25,154 bases of DNA from Deinococcus aerophilus (GTDB taxonomy: Bacteria; Deinococcota; Deinococci; Deinococcales; Deinococcaceae), in assembly GCF_014647075.1 (NCBI RefSeq), contig NZ_BMOM01000037.1:1-25154 (forward strand), written 5' to 3'. A program made the translations under genes and the position numbers. Shown here one piece after another: positions 19,749-25,154 of the stretch. The notes under the pieces are model-generated. The model saw only the letters and a list, made by a program, of their open reading frames with translations. It ran no database searches and had not been told where the DNA came from. The number at the start of each line of letters is the position of its first letter. Position 1 is the first letter of the stretch.

Positions 19749-21581
19749 ATGTTCTCGCGCCCTGGCCGCTCCTCTGCGTCTGATATCCCGATCGGCGACC
19801 CTGACGCGCCCCGGCCCCGGCGTGATCCCCGGCAACTCAGACGGCTGCTGGCCTTTACGCGGCCGTACCGGGGGCTGTTCATCGTGGGCTTGCTCGCCAC
19901 CCTGGTTGCCAGCGGCCTGAACCTGATCTTTCCGCTGCTGTTCGGCCGTCTGATCGACGCCTCGTTCCTGCGGGTGGGCAGCACCGATACCGGGCCGCTG
20001 GACCGCACCGTGCTGGCGCTGCTGGGAATCTTCGCCCTGTCGTCGCTGTTCGGGGCGGCGCAGTCCTATCTGCTGTCGCGGGTGGGAGCGGGCGTGGTCG
20101 CCGACCTGCGCCGGGCGCTGTTTTCTCATCTGCTGACCCTCTCGCCCCGCTTTTTCGGGGACCACAAGACCGGGGACCTGACCAGCCGCCTGACCGCCGA
20201 TGTGGGCACGGTGCAGACGGTGACCAGCACCGCGCTGGCGCAACTGGCGGCCCAGTCGGTGAGCCTGATCGGGGCCGTGATCCTGCTTGTGCTGACCAGC
20301 TTCAAGCTCAGCCTGCTCACGCTGGCGGTCATTCCGGTGGTGATCGGGACGGCCTTTACCATCGGGCGGCGCATCCGCCGGGTCAGCCGCGAGGTGCAGG
20401 ACGCCGTGGCCGCCGCCAACGCCAGCGCCGAGGAGGCCATCAGCGGGGTGCGGGTGGTCCAGAGCTTCACCGCCGAAAACGTGGAGCGCGGGCGCTACGG
20501 CCAGGGAGTGCTCGCCAGTTTCCTGGCGGCGCTGCGCCGGGCCCAGTTGCAGGCCCTGATGGGCGGGGTCATGAGCTTCCTGACCTTTGGGGCGCTGGCA
20601 GTGGTGCTGTGGTACGGCGGACGGCAGGTGATGGCGGGCGACCTGTCGCCGGGCAACCTCGTCACCTTCCTGATCTACGCCCTGCAGGTGGGCGGCACCG
20701 TGGCGGCCCTGACCGGCATCTTCAACCAGTTTCAAGAAGCGCTGGGGGCCTCGGGGCGCATCTTCGAACTCCTTGACGAGCGCAGTGACCTGCCCACCTC
20801 CGATACGCCCCGGCCGCTGGCCCGCGCCGAGGGACAGGTCGAATTCCGGGACGTGGCCTTCGCCTACGGGGGGGCGCCTGTGCTGCGCGGCCTGAAGGTG
20901 GCCGTGCCCGCCGGACAGGTCGTGGCCCTGGTCGGTCCCAGCGGAGCAGGGAAGACCACCTTCGTCAACCTGATTCCGCGTTTCTGGGACGTAACCGGCG
21001 GCTCGCTGCGGGTGGACGGCCGGGACGTGCGCGACTACCCGCTGGAGTCCCTGCGGGCCCAGGTGGGGCTGGTGCCCCAGGAAACGCTGCTGTTTTCCGG
21101 CACCGTCCGCGAGAACATCCTGTACGGGCGGCCCGACGCCTCGCCGCAGGAGGTCGAGGCCGCCGCGCAGGCTGCCAACGCCGACGAATTTGTGCGCGCC
21201 TTTGAACACGGCTACGACACGGTGGTGGGTGAGCGCGGAGTCAAGCTCTCGGGCGGGCAGCGTCAGAGAATCGCCATCGCCCGCGCCATCCTGAAAGACC
21301 CGCGCATCCTGATTCTGGACGAGGCCACCAGCGCCCTGGACAACGAATCCGAGGCGCTGGTGCAGGCGGCCCTGGAACGGCTGATGCGGGGCCGCACGAC
21401 CTTTGTGATTGCCCACCGCCTGTCCACCATCCGCAACGCCGACCGCATTCTGGTCATGAATGCCGGCCGGATCGTCGAGGACGGCACCCACGCCGAACTG
21501 ATGGACGTGGGCGGGCTGTACCGCGACCTGTACGAAATGCAGTTCCGGCAGGAACAGGAGGCGCAGGCCGAACTGGTGTGA
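19749..21581 (+). CDS. ABC exporter half-transporter (fused TMD-NBD)
   Basis: This 610-residue type IV ABC half-transporter works as a dimer to export lipid, drug or peptide substrates using ATP. The six transmembrane helices span about residues 40-330, beginning with GLFIVGLLATLVASGLNLIF. The nucleotide-binding domain (about 370-600) has Walker A GPSGAGKTT (396-404), a Q-loop VPQETLLFSG, signature LSGGQ (500-504), Walker B ILILDEATSALD and H-loop VIAHRLST. The transported substrate is not predictable; MsbA-like lipid or multidrug exporters are nearest. The ATG follows a leaderless-type -10. The gene is transcribed divergently from the ATP-grasp cassette, which makes a functional link possible but not shown. 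Confidence 0.95.
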   Translation: MFSRPGRSSASDIPIGDPDAPRPRRDPRQLRRLLAFTRPYRGLFIVGLLATLVASGLNLIFPLLFGRLIDASFLRVGSTDTGPLDRTVLALLGIFALSSLFGAAQSYLLSRVGAGVVADLRRALFSHLLTLSPRFFGDHKTGDLTSRLTADVGTVQTVTSTALAQLAAQSVSLIGAVILLVLTSFKLSLLTLAVIPVVIGTAFTIGRRIRRVSREVQDAVAAANASAEEAISGVRVVQSFTAENVERGRYGQGVLASFLAALRRAQLQALMGGVMSFLTFGALAVVLWYGGRQVMAGDLSPGNLVTFLIYALQVGGTVAALTGIFNQFQEALGASGRIFELLDERSDLPTSDTPRPLARAEGQVEFRDVAFAYGGAPVLRGLKVAVPAGQVVALVGPSGAGKTTFVNLIPRFWDVTGGSLRVDGRDVRDYPLESLRAQVGLVPQETLLFSGTVRENILYGRPDASPQEVEAAAQAANADEFVRAFEHGYDTVVGERGVKLSGGQRQRIAIARAILKDPRILILDEATSALDNESEALVQAALERLMRGRTTFVIAHRLSTIRNADRILVMNAGRIVEDGTHAELMDVGGLYRDLYEMQFRQEQEAQAELV

Positions 21582-21589
21582 CCCCGTGT

Positions 21590-21610
21590 GGTCACAGGTC
21601 ACAGGTCACG
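21590..21610. repeat. Three tandem copies of GGTCACA
   Basis: GGTCACA, GGTCACA and GGTCACG follow each other without gap just past the ABC exporter stop. The length is 21 bp, about two helical turns. It may be simple slippage or a set of direct binding sites. Confidence 0.6.
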
Positions 21611-21613
21611 GCA

Positions 21614-21658
21614 AGCTTCCCGCCCCGGCCGCATTCGGCGGTGCAGGGTGGGGAAGCT
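21614..21658. terminator. Stem-loop between convergent exporter and carboxylase genes
   Basis: AGCTTCCC (21614-21621) pairs with GGGAAGCT (21651-21658). The 29-nt interior can form a second small stem (CCGC / GCGG). No T-run follows on either strand, so terminator function is only probable, from position between two convergent genes. Confidence 0.45.
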
Positions 21659-21694
21659 GGAAGGCCCCGTGGTTCTGATGACAGGGGGTTGGGA

Positions 21695-23257
<1,563 letters not shown>

Positions 23258-23264
23258 GCGGGCC

Positions 23265-23270
23265 ATGCTA
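23265..23270 (-). promoter_or_regulatory. Putative leaderless -10 of the carboxylase gene (TAGCAT)
   Basis: On the minus strand TAGCAT ends 7 nt before ATG 23257, the leaderless spacing. This decides the start against the two longer ATG choices, one of which would overlap the box. Confidence 0.5.
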
Positions 23271-23295
23271 TCCAACTGGGCCTCGGGGCGCGAAA

Positions 23296-23333
23296 GGCCG
23301 GAGCGTTCCTCCCGGGGGGACGCTGGTCCGGCC
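23296..23333 (-). terminator. Terminator of the general-stress-like gene
   Basis: On the minus strand GGCCGG and AGCGT on the left pair with ACGCT and CCGGCC on the right, with a 3-nt bulge on one side. The stem is followed by TTTCGCG. It lies 26 nt past the stop of the upstream gene. Confidence 0.55.
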
Positions 23334-23358
23334 CCTTCGGCACTTTCGCCGGGCCGGT

Positions 23359-23847
23359 TTAGCGCGGCGGCAGGTTGGCGAGCAATGTTCGGGCCTGCTC
23401 GGCGACCTCGGCATCGGCCAGGATCACGTACCGCTCGGCCCGCATTCCCCCGATGGAGGTGAAATCCCGCCGCCCGCCGCTCAGCGCGTACCCCACGAGT
23501 CCCCAGACCACCCCGAAGATGGCCCCCAGCACCATGCCGTAGGCCACCGAGAACAGCACATTGCCGCTGCCCAGTCCCAGAAAACTGAAGATCAGCCCCA
23601 CGAACAGGCCCACGAACAGGCCCTGACCGAAGCCCAGGCCCGCCGCGCGGCCCCAGTCCAGGCGGCCCGTGACCTGTTCAACGGTTTTGAGACCCTCTCC
23701 AATGATCGCGGTGCGTTCCACCGGGAACTTCTGGTCACTCAGGTAATCCACGGCCCGCTGGGCGTCCAGGTAGGCGGTGTAGGTCGCCACGGTAATGCGG
23801 GCGCTCTGGTCCGGAATGAGGGCGGCTCGGGGATCAGGCTGGGTCAT
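23359..23847 (-). CDS. General stress protein 17M-like membrane protein
   Basis: This 162-residue protein has the general-stress-17M-like domain in its N-terminal part: the ferredoxin-like pattern ITVATYTAYLDAQRAVDYLSDQKF followed by RTAIIGEGLKTVEQV. A Gly/Phe-rich hairpin of two membrane helices (about 65-125) interrupts it, and YVILADAEVAEQARTLL closes the fold. The family is found with stress responses, but no biochemical activity is known. The ATG has an AAAGGA ribosome-binding site. A TAGGCT box (23867-23872) gives a leader of about 12 nt. Confidence 0.8.
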   Translation of the reverse strand: MTQPDPRAALIPDQSARITVATYTAYLDAQRAVDYLSDQKFPVERTAIIGEGLKTVEQVTGRLDWGRAAGLGFGQGLFVGLFVGLIFSFLGLGSGNVLFSVAYGMVLGAIFGVVWGLVGYALSGGRRDFTSIGGMRAERYVILADAEVAEQARTLLANLPPR

Positions 23848-23866
23848 GGGTCACGTCCTTTCGCTC

Positions 23867-23872
23867 AGCCTA
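23867..23872 (-). promoter_or_regulatory. Candidate -10 of the general-stress-like gene (TAGGCT)
   Basis: On the minus strand TAGGCT lies 19 nt before the ATG, with AAAGGA between them, so this is a short-leader rather than leaderless promoter. A TTGCGT 15 bp upstream is a possible -35. Confidence 0.4.
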
Positions 23873-23939
23873 AAGACGTGGACTGCCACGCAACTGAGGA
23901 CCACATTCAGAAGGCCTCATGTTCGCGGGTCTGCGCGCT

Positions 23940-24521
23940 TCAGGCCCCGACCTCGACCACGATGCCCTCGGCCTCGCTCATGCGGACGATGTTGGCGAGG
24001 GTATGAATCGGCACCCCCAGGTCGGCGAGATTCTCGCGGCCCGATTCAAACTGCTTTTCCACCACGCAGCCCAGGCCCAGCAGCGTTGCGCCGCTGAGTC
24101 CGATCATGCCGGTCAGGGCGCGCAGCGTGCCGCCCGAGGCCAGAAAGTCGTCGATCACGACCACGCGGTCATCCGGGCCCAGGAACTCGCTGCTGATGAA
24201 CAGGTCGACGGCTCCCCCCTTGGTGCGGCTCACCGAGGAGGCGGTGAAGGCGGGCTCCTTCATGGTGAGCGGCTTTTTCTTGCGGGCGTAGACCATCGGC
24301 ACGCCGAGTTCCATCGCGGCGCTGATGGCAGGCGCGATGCCGCTGACCTCGATGGTCAGGATCTTGTTGGGCTGCAGCGGAGCGAACAGTTCGGCAAAGC
24401 GCACGCCCATCTCGCGCGTCAGTCCGGGCAGCAACTGGTGGTTGACCAGGCCGTCCACCTTGAGAAACCCACCGGGCAGGATCAGGCCCTGTTCACGAAT
24501 CGCGTCCACCAGTGATTGCAT
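23940..24521 (-). CDS. xpt: Xanthine phosphoribosyltransferase
   Basis: Xpt converts xanthine and PRPP to XMP in purine salvage. The 193 residues equal the length of the Bacillus enzyme. The N-terminal [10 protein letters not shown] (21-30) is the purine-site block. [13 protein letters not shown] (120-132) is the PRPP-binding loop with its Asp-Asp pair. [10 protein letters not shown] (156-165) is a typical C-terminal block. The start was set at ATG 24521, as in the family; the frame runs further upstream without homology. TACACT lies 7 nt before the ATG, so the gene is probably leaderless and has no room for a purine riboswitch. It is transcribed divergently from the broken phosphotransferase gene. 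Confidence 0.95.
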   Translation of the reverse strand: MQSLVDAIREQGLILPGGFLKVDGLVNHQLLPGLTREMGVRFAELFAPLQPNKILTIEVSGIAPAISAAMELGVPMVYARKKKPLTMKEPAFTASSVSRTKGGAVDLFISSEFLGPDDRVVVIDDFLASGGTLRALTGMIGLSGATLLGLGCVVEKQFESGRENLADLGVPIHTLANIVRMSEAEGIVVEVGA

Positions 24522-24528
24522 GGGGGCG

Positions 24529-24534
24529 AGTGTA
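24529..24534 (-). promoter_or_regulatory. Putative leaderless -10 of xpt (TACACT)
   Basis: On the minus strand TACACT ends 7 nt before the xpt ATG, with only CGCCCCC between. It matches the leaderless pattern. Confidence 0.55.
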
Positions 24535-24585
24535 CCCGCCACAGTGCTGATGTGGCGCGGCCGGGGTGAGACCAGACTGGAACGG

Positions 24586-25128
24586 ATGCCCGCCCTGCCC
24601 GATCTGACGCCCGCCGAACTCGCCGCCTTTTCAAGACAGTATGGCCTGCGCGGAACGCTGGAAAGGCTGCCCAGCGCCGGCATCGTCAACCGGGTGTACC
24701 GCGCTGTCCTGAAGGACCGGGAGGTGGTCCTGCGCGTGCCCATGCCCGGCGACACTGAGGACACTTTGACCGAGAGTGTGGCGGTTCCCGCCGCCTTCTG
24801 GGCCGGAGTGCGGACGCCGGAACTGCTGATCTTCGATGATGAGCGCCGTGTGGTGGAGGCACCCGTGACCGTATACGCCTTTGCGCCGGGGTGCAGTCTG
24901 GACGGGTACGGATGGGCCGGGAGGGAGCCACAGGTGCTGCGCGCCTGGCGGGAAGCGGGACGTGAGCTGGCGAGGCTTCACCGGCAGGTGCGGGTCGTCT
25001 CCGATCCGCACGGCCGGCTGGAAGTCATCACGCCGCCCGACACCGCCCTTACCCTGGGCCGGGTGACGGAGACTAGAGCCCGTTTTGGAAATGAAAAGAC
25101 TGTCTCAGACAGTCTTTTCATATTGTGA
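24586..25128 (+). pseudogene. Truncated phosphotransferase (APH/choline kinase fold)
   Basis: The start is normal for a kinase of the aminoglycoside-phosphotransferase fold: [28 protein letters not shown] forms the nucleotide-binding N-lobe, [16 protein letters not shown] the hinge, and [12 protein letters not shown] the first C-lobe helix. The family normally runs to about 250-350 residues. Here the native sequence ends near residue 162 (about 25072) and the frame continues into unrelated ARFGNEKTVSDSLFIL before a stop at 180. The catalytic H-G-D and the D-x-G metal motif, which lie further C-terminal, are absent, so no active kinase can be made. The break coincides with an insertion-sequence-like end. 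The rest of the gene may lie beyond the window. Confidence 0.7.
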
Positions 25129-25154
25129 CCAGCCGGCGGAGCAGGAGACGGGTC
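25076..25154. mobile_element. Probable insertion-sequence end (partial)
   Basis: Sequence beginning GAGCCCGTTTTGGAAA at 25076 abruptly replaces phosphotransferase coding sequence. It looks like the terminal inverted repeat of an IS5-type element, and the junction sits in CTAG (25073-25076), a plausible TA or CTAG target. A long hairpin follows within 15 nt, as found inside some element ends to block readthrough. The other end and transposase are outside the window, so the family is unproven. Confidence 0.45.
25091..25121. repeat. Near-perfect palindrome with 15-bp arms
   Basis: Arms at 25091-25105 and 25107-25121 are fully complementary around a single C. As RNA it forms a stem with a 3-5 nt loop, AT-rich at the base (ATGAAAAG...CTTTTCAT). 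On either strand the stem ends in a short T-run, so it could terminate transcription in both directions. Confidence 0.8.

Noticed and set aside
19707..21602. 631-codon open frame opposite the ABC exporter
   Set aside because: His/Gln/Gly/Pro-rich antisense shadow of a clear exporter gene carrying all ABC motifs.
23913..23945. GGCCT/AGGCC inverted repeat at the xpt stop as terminator
   Set aside because: Arms are only 5 bp around a loop of more than 20 nt and no T-run follows, so it is too weak to call.
24522..24585. Purine riboswitch upstream of xpt
   Set aside because: Only 64 bp separate xpt from the divergent gene, a leaderless-type -10 sits 7 nt before the ATG, and no three-way-junction sequence is visible.

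Overview
The window looks like a GC-rich Deinococcus-type chromosome segment. The evidence is the gene content (GyrA, SdhCDAB, HemB, Era, a three-gene roadblock cluster), typical protein sequences, and a recurrent TANNNT -10 element placed only 5-9 nt before start codons. That element is the leaderless-mRNA signature known from Deinococcus. The genus call is inference, because no rRNA or tRNA is present. Most genes are core or housekeeping.

Layout: 1-169 holds an unexplained hairpin and the gyrA terminator. gyrA (-) ends at 170. Divergent from it, three small roadblock/LC7 genes (2938-4047, +) are followed by a tightly overlapped five-gene run at 4108-6953 (+): hemB, a dual-specificity phosphatase, an IsdG-like haem monooxygenase, a lipoprotein and a nucleoside-deoxyribosyltransferase-like protein. 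Successive genes overlap by GTGA, ATGA, ATGA and apparently CTGA. A shared hairpin separates this run from the convergent sdhCDAB operon (10350-6983, -), which encodes complete succinate dehydrogenase. A small acidic protein of unknown function (10682-11038, +) follows, then a 923-residue lipoprotein (-) with three Ig-like repeats and a probable beta-propeller. Next come era (-) behind a strong 15-bp terminator hairpin and a divergent YIP1-family membrane protein (+).

At 15855-19508 (-) lies a circularly permuted ATP-grasp / alpha-E / transglutaminase-like cassette, a widely conserved but biochemically unexplained peptide-ligase-like system. An ABC exporter half-transporter (19749-21581, +) is transcribed divergently from it. 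The segment 21695-24521 (-) carries an acyl-CoA carboxylase carboxyltransferase subunit, a general-stress-17M-like membrane protein and xanthine phosphoribosyltransferase. The last gene (24586-25128, +) is a phosphotransferase/kinase of the aminoglycoside-phosphotransferase fold. It is cut off before its catalytic motif by sequence that resembles the end of an insertion sequence with a 15-bp-arm hairpin.

The strongest candidate for an under-described system is the ATP-grasp/alpha-E/transglutaminase cassette with the facing exporter. The most concrete anomalies are the broken phosphotransferase at the right edge, the probable CTG start in the hemB operon, and three roadblock genes with no GTPase nearby.
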